Virus record (IMG/VR): IMGVR_UViG_3300043410_000752
Span: 1-27,150 of that record
Reading direction: 5' to 3' (one strand)
From: a virus
Length of the DNA stretch: 27,150 nt
This document shows positions 6,722 to 12,083 of this stretch, one piece after another. Each line of letters begins with the position of its first letter. Positions within the stretch are counted from its first letter, which is position 1. Below the pieces are notes generated by a model. The model ran no database searches. It was not told the origin of the DNA and saw nothing but the letters and a program-made list of their open reading frames with translations. The translations under genes were made by a program, and so were the position numbers.

Positions 6722-6737
6722 GTGAAACAAGTTTCAC
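6722..6737. other. hairpin at the boundary of the RNA region and the 61-residue gene
   Basis: GTGAAA (6722-6727) and TTTCAC (6732-6737) enclose a four-base loop (CAAG on plus, CTTG on minus). On the plus strand it is followed by TTTT, so it could weakly terminate rightward transcription. On the minus strand it overlaps the stop codon of the gene at 6734-6919 and would be the first hairpin of the RNA region. Confidence 0.5.
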
Positions 6738-6919
6738 TTTTGGATCCGCTCAAGCTCTTTCTCAGCCATGTCTCGAATGGCGATAGATGCTAACCTACAT
6801 TCAGCTGCTGCTGCAACAGCGTATTCCAGGGCGGAATCGTAATCGCGTCGAAGCATCGCGTGATGCAGCTCGCGCAAAGCCTTCTCGGCCATCATGGTTG
6901 GGTATGAATAATCAATCAT
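6734..6919 (-). CDS. 61-residue helical phage protein
   Basis: Reads MIDYSYPTMMAEKALRELHHAM, then RRDYDSALEYAVAAAAECRL and a second helix ending EKELERIQK, the look of small helical phage proteins of unknown function. The start is uncertain. The ATG at 6919 lies only three bases after the U-tract of a terminator and has no clear Shine-Dalgarno. The double ATG eight and nine codons later is the alternative. In-frame sequence upstream of 6919 runs through palindromes and is unlikely to be coding. Its stop lies inside a hairpin. Confidence 0.6.
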   Translation of the reverse strand: MIDYSYPTMMAEKALRELHHAMLRRDYDSALEYAVAAAAECRLASIAIRDMAEKELERIQK

Positions 6920-6922
6920 TTT

Positions 6923-6950
6923 AAAAAACCCCCCAGCTTTCGACCGGGGG
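6923..6950 (-). terminator. strong intrinsic terminator, leftward
   Basis: On the minus strand CCCCC (6950-6946) pairs with GGGGG (6934-6930), and three further pairs including G-U close a CGAAA loop. TTTTTT (6928-6923) follows at once. This is a textbook Rho-independent terminator for the nuclease-like gene at 7005-7319. Oddly, the next gene's ATG begins three bases after the U-tract. Confidence 0.85.
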
Positions 6951-6954
6951 ATAA

Positions 6955-6970
6955 GCACTATGCATAGTGC
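6955..6970. repeat. 16-bp perfect palindrome
   Basis: GCACTATGCATAGTGC is self-complementary over all 16 bases. It lies between the terminator and a long hairpin, and shares GTGC (6967-6970) with that hairpin. It could be a dimeric repressor site, or the alternative partner in an RNA switch. Confidence 0.65.
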
Positions 6971-7002
6971 ATTGCTAGGAGGAGACAACCTAGCAACTGC
7001 AC
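6967..7002. other. 13-pair stem-loop upstream of the terminator
   Basis: GTGCA-TTGCTAGG (6967-6979) pairs with CCTAGCAA-TGCAC (6989-7002), with one bulged C (6997) and a nine-base loop (AGGAGACAA on plus). It begins two bases after the stop codon of the 7005-7319 gene on the minus strand. Likely a 3'-end structure or part of a regulatory element with the adjacent palindrome and terminator. Confidence 0.7.
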
Positions 7003-7004
7003 GG

Positions 7005-7319
7005 CTACTCTATCACAACTTCTTTCACCTCCCAACGAGCACCCTTTTTTGCCCAGCCCTGCACGACAACAACTATGCCGGCTGACTTCACGATAGGGAA
7101 ATTTACATGCTCGCGGATCTTCGTAGACCTGTTGGCAATGTGCCCCCGGCTGGTGGTCTGTACGCCTACAACCTCCCCCTCCTTGATACACAAAATATCA
7201 ATGAACCCGAACAGATCGTTTTTACGCTTTGTGAAACTGTTAAAGCGCTCAACAACCTCAGCGTAATACCCACGCTCGCGCATCAACTTCAGACTTCTTT
7301 GAGTGGTGGTCACTGCCAT
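7005..7319 (-). CDS. small PD-(D/E)XK-like nuclease-fold protein
   Basis: A 104-residue protein. The start at 7319 has AAGGAG eight bases upstream; an ATG seven codons earlier lacks one. It reads like a compact restriction-endonuclease or Holliday-resolvase fold: helix MRERGYYAEVVERFN, then KRKNDLFGFIDILCI (D35, D41) and strand EVVGVQTTSR (Q54). The last segment sits where (E/Q)xK is expected, but the lysine is replaced by threonine, so activity may be altered or another lysine may serve. A basic segment HIANRSTKIREHVNFP follows. It is transcribed away from the rightward operon and ends before a strong terminator. Confidence 0.65.
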   Translation of the reverse strand: MAVTTTQRSLKLMRERGYYAEVVERFNSFTKRKNDLFGFIDILCIKEGEVVGVQTTSRGHIANRSTKIREHVNFPIVKSAGIVVVVQGWAKKGARWEVKEVVIE

Positions 7320-7331
7320 TTGATAAACTCC

Positions 7332-7361
7332 TTGCAACACATGAATTGTTATGGGTATAAT
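7332..7361 (+). promoter_or_regulatory. sigma70-like promoter for the rightward operon
   Basis: TTGCAA (7332-7337), 18 nt, then a perfect TATAAT (7356-7361) in the divergent gap between 7319 and 7390. A six-base inverted repeat, ACACAT (7337-7342) and ATGTGT (7360-7365), brackets the spacer and overlaps the -10. It is placed as an operator would be. Transcription would start near 7368. Confidence 0.65.
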
Positions 7362-7389
7362 GTGTCACAGATTCTAACACGGAGCGGCA

Positions 7390-7599
7390 ATGTCATCAAA
7401 CGAATACAAGAAAGAAAAGGACCTTCACTTTAAAGAGTGGTGGGAATCTGAGGAGAACGACCTTCTAAGTCTTGTGACTGAGGAGATTGCGAAGGAGATC
7501 TGGGACGTTGCTTACAGGTGGGGCGGCAAGCAACCCTGGTGGACATTGAACCAATCCCAGATGCAAATACTGATGAAAAACTTCCAGGTGAAGAAATGA
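7390..7599 (+). CDS. small phage protein with WW motif, first gene of the rightward operon
   Basis: A 69-residue acidic protein: HFKEWWESEENDLL, then EEIAKEIWDVAYRWGGKQPWW and a basic tail. GGAG lies six bases upstream of ATG, and the gene sits just downstream of the promoter at 7332-7361. The stop overlaps the next ATG, with AGGTGAAGAA in the last codons as that gene's binding site. Tryptophan-rich small proteins like this recur in aquatic phages; function unknown. Confidence 0.8.
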   Translation: MSSNEYKKEKDLHFKEWWESEENDLLSLVTEEIAKEIWDVAYRWGGKQPWWTLNQSQMQILMKNFQVKK

Positions 7600-7826
7600 C
7601 CAGAGATGACATTATCCGCATGGCTTTAGAGGCTGGATTGGGGCCGTTTGAAATGAATTGTGCGTTAGCTCATGTAGAAGACCTTGAACGCTTCTTCCAC
7701 ATGGCTCAAGCCGCTGAACGTGAGGCGTGTGCGAAGGTGTGTGATGACATTGACGTTGAATATGAAGGAGAAGATGTACTAGCGACATGGTGCGCCGCCG
7801 CAATCCGAGCAAGGGGCCAAGCATGA
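7596..7826 (+). CDS. small phage protein of the DIIRMA / EREAC / RGQA family
   Basis: A 76-residue protein with the whole family pattern: MTRDDIIRMALEAG, AAEREACAKVC near 42-52 and the ending AAIRARGQA. An upstream in-frame ATG at 7518 is rejected because it lies in the coding sequence of the previous gene. The tail codons AAGGGGCCAAGCATGA encode RGQA-stop, a ribosome binding site and the next ATG. Its closest relatives are on the other strand at 4442-5046. Function unknown. Confidence 0.82.
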   Translation: MTRDDIIRMALEAGLGPFEMNCALAHVEDLERFFHMAQAAEREACAKVCDDIDVEYEGEDVLATWCAAAIRARGQA

Positions 7827-8011
7827 TTCAGGCAAAAGAGTTTGACGGAGAGCTGTGGATAAAAGCCGCAGACCATCACCAAGAGGTCAAGCGCATGGTG
7901 GATGCCGAGCGTGAGGCTTGTGCAAAGGCTTGTGAAGACTCAAATTCATGGGACTTGTATGACCCGAACGGATTTGCTGCAAATCTAATCAGAACAAAAG
8001 GACAAGCATGA
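7823..8011 (+). CDS. small phage protein of the EREAC / KGQA family
   Basis: A 62-residue family member that has lost the DIIRMA start (it begins MIQAKEFDGELWIKAA) but keeps VDAEREACAKACED and ends LIRTKGQA. The tail codons AAAGGACAAGCATGA again provide the binding site and start of the next gene, the methyltransferase. Function unknown. Its position suggests a spacer or coupling cassette as much as a specific role. Confidence 0.8.
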   Translation: MIQAKEFDGELWIKAADHHQEVKRMVDAEREACAKACEDSNSWDLYDPNGFAANLIRTKGQA

Positions 8012-8523
8012 AACGAGAACTCTTGATCGGCTGCGGATCTGAGCGCTCAAAGCGCCTGACCTGCGATAACACCCAGACCTGGTCCAACGTAACCACGCTT
8101 GATTACAACGCCGACCACAAACCTGACGTTGTCTGGGATCTGACGAACAAGCTCGGCCTGCCGTTCAACGCTAACGAGTTCGACGAAATCCACGCCTATG
8201 AGGTACTTGAGCACACAGGAAGCCAGGGGGATTACAAGTTCTTCTTCTGGCAATTCAGCGACTTCTGGCGCGTTTTAAAGCCAGGAGGCTACCTACTAGC
8301 CACCTGCCCTTCGAAAACGTCTGTATGGGCCTTAGGAGACCCCAGCCATAGCCGCATCCTGGTGAAAGAAAACCTGGTGTTCCTGAGCCAGAAAGCTTAT
8401 GAGGAAAACGTAGGGAAAAACTCTATGTCTGATTTCCGAAACATTTACAAGGCTAACTTCGAGCCGGCCTTTGTTGACGAAGGACCGGAGACTTTCATGT
8501 TTGTTTTGAGGGCCATCAAATGA
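8008..8523 (+). CDS. class I SAM-dependent methyltransferase
   Basis: A 171-residue protein with the Rossmann-type methyltransferase pattern: LLIGCGSE at residues 5-12 (motif I), the TLDYNADHKPDVVWDL region at 30-45, FDEIHAYEVLEH at 58-69 and FWRVLKPGGYLLATCP at 86-101. This matches the Methyltransf_11-like group that includes small-molecule and cell-surface-modifying enzymes. It lacks an (N/D)PPY motif, so it is not an obvious DNA N6/N4 methylase. Substrate unknown. It overlaps both neighbours by 4 nt. Confidence 0.85.
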   Translation: MKRELLIGCGSERSKRLTCDNTQTWSNVTTLDYNADHKPDVVWDLTNKLGLPFNANEFDEIHAYEVLEHTGSQGDYKFFFWQFSDFWRVLKPGGYLLATCPSKTSVWALGDPSHSRILVKENLVFLSQKAYEENVGKNSMSDFRNIYKANFEPAFVDEGPETFMFVLRAIK

Positions 8524-9392
8524 TCATCACCAACAAGTACAACCTACCCCAGACCTTCGTCAACATCACGAAGCGCCCGACCTATTCCAAGGGGAAGGCT
8601 CACCTGTCTGCGACCGAGCTCATCAACGCACCCAGGATCGTGCAGCTGCGTAAGGCACACGAAGACAAGATCGAGGTGGATGTGGCCGACATGGTTTGGT
8701 CGATCTTTGGCACCGCCATTCACGGCGTTCTTGAGCACGGCAAGGACGATAACCACCTTGTCGAAGAGCGCTTGCACGCCGAGCTCGATGGCTGGTCTAT
8801 CTCAGGCGCGATTGATCTGCAGATTGTCAACGAGGACGGCAGCATCACGATCAACGATTACAAGACAACCGGCGCTTGGTCGGTCATGAACGAAAAGCTT
8901 GACTGGGAATACCAGCTCAACATCTACGCCTGGCTGGTGGAGAAGGTCAAGAAGATGCCCATCCACAAGCTGGAGATCGTGGCCATCATCCGCGATTGGA
9001 GCCGCCGGGATGCCGCGATGAAGGAGGCTTACCCTGATGCCCCGATCAAAGTTATTCCGATACAGTTGTGGCCCTACGAGCTGCGCGAAGACTTCATTCG
9101 CCAGCGCATATCTCAGCACTCAAACGCCGCCCTGTCCTTTGACCTTGGGGATGAGCTGCCAGAGTGCAGCCCCAGCGATATGTGGGAAAAGCAAACAACT
9201 TACGCAGTCAAGAAAAAAGGTGGAGTCAAAGCACGCAACGTTTGCTTCACCCCTGAAGAAGCCAATGAAAAAGTGGCCGAGTACGGGAAGGACTATGAGA
9301 TAGAAGTCCGACCCGGTGAACGTACCCGCTGTGAGAAGTTCTGCACCGTCAGCGGGTTTTGTAATCAGTATCAAGCCTATAAGGAGAAGTGA
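8520..9392 (+). CDS. RecB/Cas4-like PD-(D/E)XK exonuclease
   Basis: A 290-residue protein with the RecB nuclease motifs: GTAIHGVLE (H68), ISGAIDL (D99), INDYKTT (D113, K115) and the downstream QLNIYAWL (132-139). The C-terminus has CEKFCTVSGFC (C271, C275, C281), and another cysteine lies earlier (NVCFTPEE). The pattern resembles the iron-sulphur cysteines of Cas4/AddB-type nucleases, but a full cluster is not certain. Its place just before an ERF annealing protein suggests the exonuclease half of a phage recombination pair, making single-strand ends for annealing. The start ATG overlaps the methyltransferase stop. Confidence 0.9.
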   Translation: MIITNKYNLPQTFVNITKRPTYSKGKAHLSATELINAPRIVQLRKAHEDKIEVDVADMVWSIFGTAIHGVLEHGKDDNHLVEERLHAELDGWSISGAIDLQIVNEDGSITINDYKTTGAWSVMNEKLDWEYQLNIYAWLVEKVKKMPIHKLEIVAIIRDWSRRDAAMKEAYPDAPIKVIPIQLWPYELREDFIRQRISQHSNAALSFDLGDELPECSPSDMWEKQTTYAVKKKGGVKARNVCFTPEEANEKVAEYGKDYEIEVRPGERTRCEKFCTVSGFCNQYQAYKEK

Positions 9393-9393
9393 A

Positions 9394-9546
9394 ATGGAGA
9401 AGGAAAAAAAGGGGTTGCTCAATCCTTACTTTGTTTACAAGAAGGGTTCAGACGTGCAGCTGCTGTGGCGCAAGCACGGTTGGACCCCGCCAACAGAGTA
9501 CCGCAATGACTATGAATTCAAGAAAAACAGAGAAGGAACAGCATGA
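9394..9546 (+). CDS. 50-residue basic microprotein between nuclease and ERF
   Basis: Reads MEKEKKGLLNPYFVYKKGSD and ends EFKKNREGTA. AAGGAG lies nine bases before the ATG at 9394. A longer open frame upstream overlaps the nuclease gene and is rejected. The stop overlaps the ERF gene's ATG by 4 nt. Highly charged, rich in lysine, tyrosine and tryptophan. Function unknown, possibly a small partner of the exonuclease or annealing protein. Confidence 0.72.
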   Translation: MEKEKKGLLNPYFVYKKGSDVQLLWRKHGWTPPTEYRNDYEFKKNREGTA

Positions 9547-10229
9547 AAGAGATCTTTGAAGCACTGGTTAAGGCCCAGAAAGAGTTCGGGCCCGCTCTCA
9601 AGACCAGCACGAACCCGCACTTCCGCACGAAGTACGCAGCCCTGGACGCATGTATCGAAGCCGTCATCGATGCCTTGAACAACAACGGCATCATGCTCAT
9701 GCAGCAGACCCACCTGTGTGAGGATGGCGTGATTGTGGAGACAACCTTCCTGCACGAGTCTGGCCAGCAGTTCAGCGCAGGCAAGCTGCACATCCCAGCC
9801 TCCAAGCATGACCCCCAGGGTTTTGGTGGCGCGCTTACGTATGCTCGCCGCTATAGCCTGCAAGCCGCCTGTGGCATCGCACCAGAAGATGACGACGCCA
9901 ACAAAGCTACGGCCTCCTACATCGAGAGCAAAAAGGTTGAGCCCAAGCTCGCTATCAAGCAGGCGCTTAAACCTGTTGAAAAAGTTACATCAGGAAAAGG
10001 AGGGGAGTGGAACATCGTGCTCAAAGAGCGCGAAGATGGTGACTGGGCAGGCGCAATCATGGACGCCGTCAACGTTGCCCTCGAACTGGCAAAGAGCGCA
10101 GATGACGTGAACAACATCTTCAAGGTTAACAAAGCCCACTTTGATCGCCTGAAAGAAGAGACACCCACGGTCTACGCAGATGCACTTGAGATTCTCAAGA
10201 AAACAAAACAATCATTCACACAGGAGTAA
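9543..10229 (+). CDS. erf: ERF-family single-strand annealing protein
   Basis: A 228-residue recombinase. The ERF domain is clear: ALVKAQKEFGPALKTS and NPHFRTKYAALDACIEAV (residues 8-42), then LHESGQQFSAG and the hallmark PQGFGGALTYARRYSL (91-106) followed by GIAPEDDDAN. The C-terminal half is charged and helical, probably for oligomer or partner contacts. ERF proteins anneal complementary single strands in phage recombination and genome circularisation. It sits with a RecB-like nuclease upstream and a small acidic-tailed protein downstream, a standard phage recombination cassette. Confidence 0.93.
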   Translation: MKEIFEALVKAQKEFGPALKTSTNPHFRTKYAALDACIEAVIDALNNNGIMLMQQTHLCEDGVIVETTFLHESGQQFSAGKLHIPASKHDPQGFGGALTYARRYSLQAACGIAPEDDDANKATASYIESKKVEPKLAIKQALKPVEKVTSGKGGEWNIVLKEREDGDWAGAIMDAVNVALELAKSADDVNNIFKVNKAHFDRLKEETPTVYADALEILKKTKQSFTQE

Positions 10230-10232
10230 AGA

Positions 10233-10496
10233 ATGGATTACCCAAACACTGGGGCGCTTTGGACGTCAAAGAACCGGCGTAACGAGAAAGCACCGGACAT
10301 GAACGGCAACATCGAGATCGAGAAAGACTTGTTGTTGTCCATGATCGAGGAGGCTGCAGGCCAGACCTCCGTCAAGATCAAGCTCGATGGCTGGCGCAAG
10401 AAGGACAAAGACGGCAATCCTATGGTTTCGATGAAGGTCAACACCTACAAGAAACCCGCTGAATCGTTTTCTGGAAAGGATCCCTGGGATGACTAA
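10233..10496 (+). CDS. small recombination-module protein with acidic tail
   Basis: An 87-residue protein: MDYPNTGALWTSKNRRNEKA, then a likely beta segment (SVKIKLDGWRKKDKDGNP, MVSMKVNTYKKP) and the acidic end GKDPWDD. The order ERF then GALW-type protein is common in phages. The beta content plus an acidic tip would suit a small single-strand-DNA-associated protein, but no OB-fold signature can be confirmed by eye. AGGAG precedes the ATG. It overlaps the next gene by 8 nt. Confidence 0.8.
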   Translation: MDYPNTGALWTSKNRRNEKAPDMNGNIEIEKDLLLSMIEEAAGQTSVKIKLDGWRKKDKDGNPMVSMKVNTYKKPAESFSGKDPWDD

Positions 10497-10728
10497 TACT
10501 AAAAAACGTGGTCGCCCTCGCAGCGTCCAAATCACCACCGACTGGGAAGCGCTGGCAAAGCGGCTGCAGGATGCTCTTGAGTCTAGCTTCCAGGACAACA
10601 AGACCCTGGTTAAGCAAAAGACAGAAGCTGTTCGCATGGCGCACGAGCTGGAGAAACAAGTGGTTGGCCTGGAAGCAGTGGTTAATCTATTGGAGCAAAA
10701 ACTTGACAGAGCCCACTATCCAGTTTGA
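10489..10728 (+). CDS. small coiled-coil protein with AT-hook-like N-terminus
   Basis: A 79-residue protein. MTNTKKRGRPRS contains the RGRP core of an AT-hook, a minor-groove DNA-binding motif. The rest (about 18-75) is a heptad-patterned helix, AKRLQDALES and onward to VVNLLEQKLDRA. I infer a small DNA-binding or nucleoid-type dimer; the AT-hook match is short. It overlaps the preceding gene by 8 nt and the next (TTG start) by 26 nt. Confidence 0.72.
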   Translation: MTNTKKRGRPRSVQITTDWEALAKRLQDALESSFQDNKTLVKQKTEAVRMAHELEKQVVGLEAVVNLLEQKLDRAHYPV

Positions 10729-11128
10729 GGGCGTCAAGGCTGGGTTGAAACAGTCTAAGGATGGGTATATCCTGACCTTGGCTGTTCACCCAGATGAGAT
10801 CCCCGATGATCTTGTTCGTGACTTTGTCGGCTCACGATACGTTGTTGTCATGGTCCGACTGGACGAACAAGAGCAACCCATGAACCGCACCAACGAATTC
10901 CCAGGCGACCAAGCAGTCAAGATGGCTGGCATCCTTTGCCGCGATCCTGACTTCTGGGAATGGCTCCATGCCAAAGAATGGCTGATGGAAAAGAACGAAA
11001 GGGTCTGCACTGAATGGCTTACCAGCTATCTTGGGATTGAATCCAGGAAAGAGCTGAAGACAGACAAAGAAGCGCGAGACTTATTCAACAAACTTAAAAA
11101 TAGCTTTGACGCATGGAGGCGTTCTTAA
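10703..11128 (+). CDS. phage protein with probable TTG start, unknown function
   Basis: About 141 residues if started at the TTG at 10703, which has GGAG seven bases upstream. No suitable ATG occurs until well inside the conserved-looking part. The protein then reads TEPTIQFEGVKAGLKQSKDG, a beta-strand region YILTLAVHPDEIPDDLV and RYVVVMVRLDEQEQP. A helical second half with several tryptophans follows (DFWEWLHAKEWLM, EWLTSYLG). The N-terminal beta part resembles phage recombination-module proteins of unknown function. In-frame sequence upstream of the TTG is a shadow of the previous gene. Confidence 0.7.
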   Translation: MTEPTIQFEGVKAGLKQSKDGYILTLAVHPDEIPDDLVRDFVGSRYVVVMVRLDEQEQPMNRTNEFPGDQAVKMAGILCRDPDFWEWLHAKEWLMEKNERVCTEWLTSYLGIESRKELKTDKEARDLFNKLKNSFDAWRRS

Positions 11129-11400
11129 TGAAGAAACTTATCCCCTACAGCGTGTACCTGCCCGCTGAATACCACGACAAGATCAAAGAGCTGGCTCAAG
11201 AGCGAAAGGCATCCAGCACCGTGCGTGACGCTATCCAAATGATCCTGGACGGCAACGACAGTTACAAAGCCGGTTACTCAAAAGCTATCAAAGACTGCGT
11301 CAAGATCGTTGATAACTGCAAAGAGATTGAAGTTATTGCGATTCGAGGCAAGTACTTGAATGACATCTTGATTGATCAAATCGAGCAACTACAGTCATGA
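11128..11400 (+). CDS. ribbon-helix-helix-like DNA-binding protein
   Basis: A 90-residue protein. KLIPYSVYLP (strand), AEYHDKIKELAQERKA (helix A) and SSTVRDAIQMIL (helix B) give the ribbon-helix-helix pattern of Arc/MetJ-type regulators in the first 41 residues. The remainder is a helical tail with two cysteines. GGAGG lies eight bases before the ATG at 11128, which shares one base with the previous stop (TAATG); an ATG 15 nt earlier lacks a site. A candidate regulator of the phage promoters here, for example the repeat-flanked one at 7332-7361, but that link is speculative. Confidence 0.72.
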   Translation: MKKLIPYSVYLPAEYHDKIKELAQERKASSTVRDAIQMILDGNDSYKAGYSKAIKDCVKIVDNCKEIEVIAIRGKYLNDILIDQIEQLQS

Positions 11401-11603
11401 ACAGTTTTTTCTATGCTCAGATGTTCATTGACATTATCAATGAGCATGACAAAGAAGAGCTTCAACCTTTGGTGAATGGGTTATGCCTGGCCCTGGCTGC
11501 GGTCATGGTGGAAACCAAGACACCAGAGGATGAAGCCATATCTTCTTTTGAGCGAGCGTTGGGTTACTGTACAGAAAGACTCAAAGAGAAAAGGCAACAT
11601 TGA
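11397..11603 (+). CDS. small helical phage protein, unknown function
   Basis: A 68-residue all-helical acidic protein (MNSFFYAQMFIDIINEHDKE, then LVNGLCLALAAVMVE and ERALGYCTERLKEKRQH). The ATG overlaps the stop of the ribbon-helix-helix gene by 4 nt and has no strong binding site, so coupled translation is likely. It resembles the following gene in size and fold prediction. Function unknown. Confidence 0.72.
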   Translation: MNSFFYAQMFIDIINEHDKEELQPLVNGLCLALAAVMVETKTPEDEAISSFERALGYCTERLKEKRQH

Positions 11604-11797
11604 TGGACGAACACGAAAACAATCTGCGTGATCTAGCGGCGATGTTTGCCATGACCGGTCTGCTCATTAGAGATCGGGCAAATGACAACATCCCCTACCT
11701 TGCATACGAACTTGCAGACCTGATGATGGAAGCACGCAAGCCTCCAGAACAGGGCATCGTTGCAATTAAAAAAGTACGCAAGAAAAATGATCTATAG
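11603..11797 (+). CDS. small helical phage protein, unknown function
   Basis: A 64-residue protein: MDEHENNLRDLAAMFAMTGLL, then NIPYLAYELADLMMEARKP and a lysine-rich end. The FAMTGLL and AYELADLMMEAR blocks are typical of small phage proteins found widely in aquatic and enteric phages; function unknown. The ATG at 11603 overlaps the previous stop by one base (TGATG). A TTG one codon earlier is an unlikely alternative. Confidence 0.78.
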   Translation: MDEHENNLRDLAAMFAMTGLLIRDRANDNIPYLAYELADLMMEARKPPEQGIVAIKKVRKKNDL

Positions 11798-12083
11798 AAA
11801 CAAGAAGATCTTGGAGGTTGCGCGCGAACTGCCCTGCCAACACTGTGGAATACAGGACGGCACGGTGGTCGCTGCTCACTCCAACCAGCTGCGCGACGGC
11901 AAAGGTCGAAGCATCAAGGCCCACGACTATCGAATTGCATCTCTCTGCTATCGATGCCACAGCGAGCTGGACCAAGGCTCACGCATGAGCAAGGAAGAGC
12001 GCGTGCAAATGTGGGAAGACGCTCACCGGGGGACTATTGGTGAGCTCTTCTCTCGCGGCCTTATTGACGTTGTGAAGCCTTAA
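11787..12083 (+). CDS. YbcO/DUF1364-like HNH-type zinc protein
   Basis: A 98-residue protein with CQHC (C17, C20), AHSNQLRDGKG (H31) and LCYRCHSELDQG (C54, C57, H58), followed by a C-terminal helix. This is the DUF1364/YbcO pattern, a small phage nuclease-like fold with structural zinc and an HNH-like active-site histidine, usually found among phage recombination genes. Catalysis is inferred from the family. The start at 11787 overlaps the previous gene by 11 nt. The stop end runs 23 bp into the convergent giant gene, with no terminator seen between them. Confidence 0.8.
   Translation: MIYRNKKILEVARELPCQHCGIQDGTVVAAHSNQLRDGKGRSIKAHDYRIASLCYRCHSELDQGSRMSKEERVQMWEDAHRGTIGELFSRGLIDVVKP

Larger units (their letters stand above)
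5790..6733 (-). ncRNA. candidate large structured noncoding RNA, no protein gene seen
   Basis: No frame here gives a protein-like product with a ribosome binding site, but inverted repeats are dense. Main stems in window coordinates: 6592-6603/6674-6685 (12 perfect pairs), 6097-6106/6156-6165 (10 perfect), 6386-6395/6434-6443 (10), 6518-6525/6547-6554 (8), 6498-6505/6583-6590 (8), 6191-6197/6217-6223 (7), 6066-6072/6178-6184 (7), 6321-6327/6378-6384 (7), 6262-6267/6285-6290 (6), 5849-5853/5858-5862, 5981-5985/5995-5999, 5920-5924/5941-5945. Where arms depart from Watson-Crick, I count about nine positions that are G-U on the minus strand but C-A on the plus, against two the other way. That favours the minus strand. 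The 6097-6165 stem extends to about 18 pairs on that strand. Size and phage context recall GOLLD/ROOL-type RNAs, but no homology is shown. Ends are approximate. Confidence 0.6.

Noticed and set aside
5739-6786. Several open frames of 70-135 codons on both strands of the structured region
   Set aside because: None has a good ribosome binding site or natural-looking protein, and all run through inverted repeats. The 108-codon minus frame (6168-6494) was the most protein-like, but it crosses structural module A and has no start signal.
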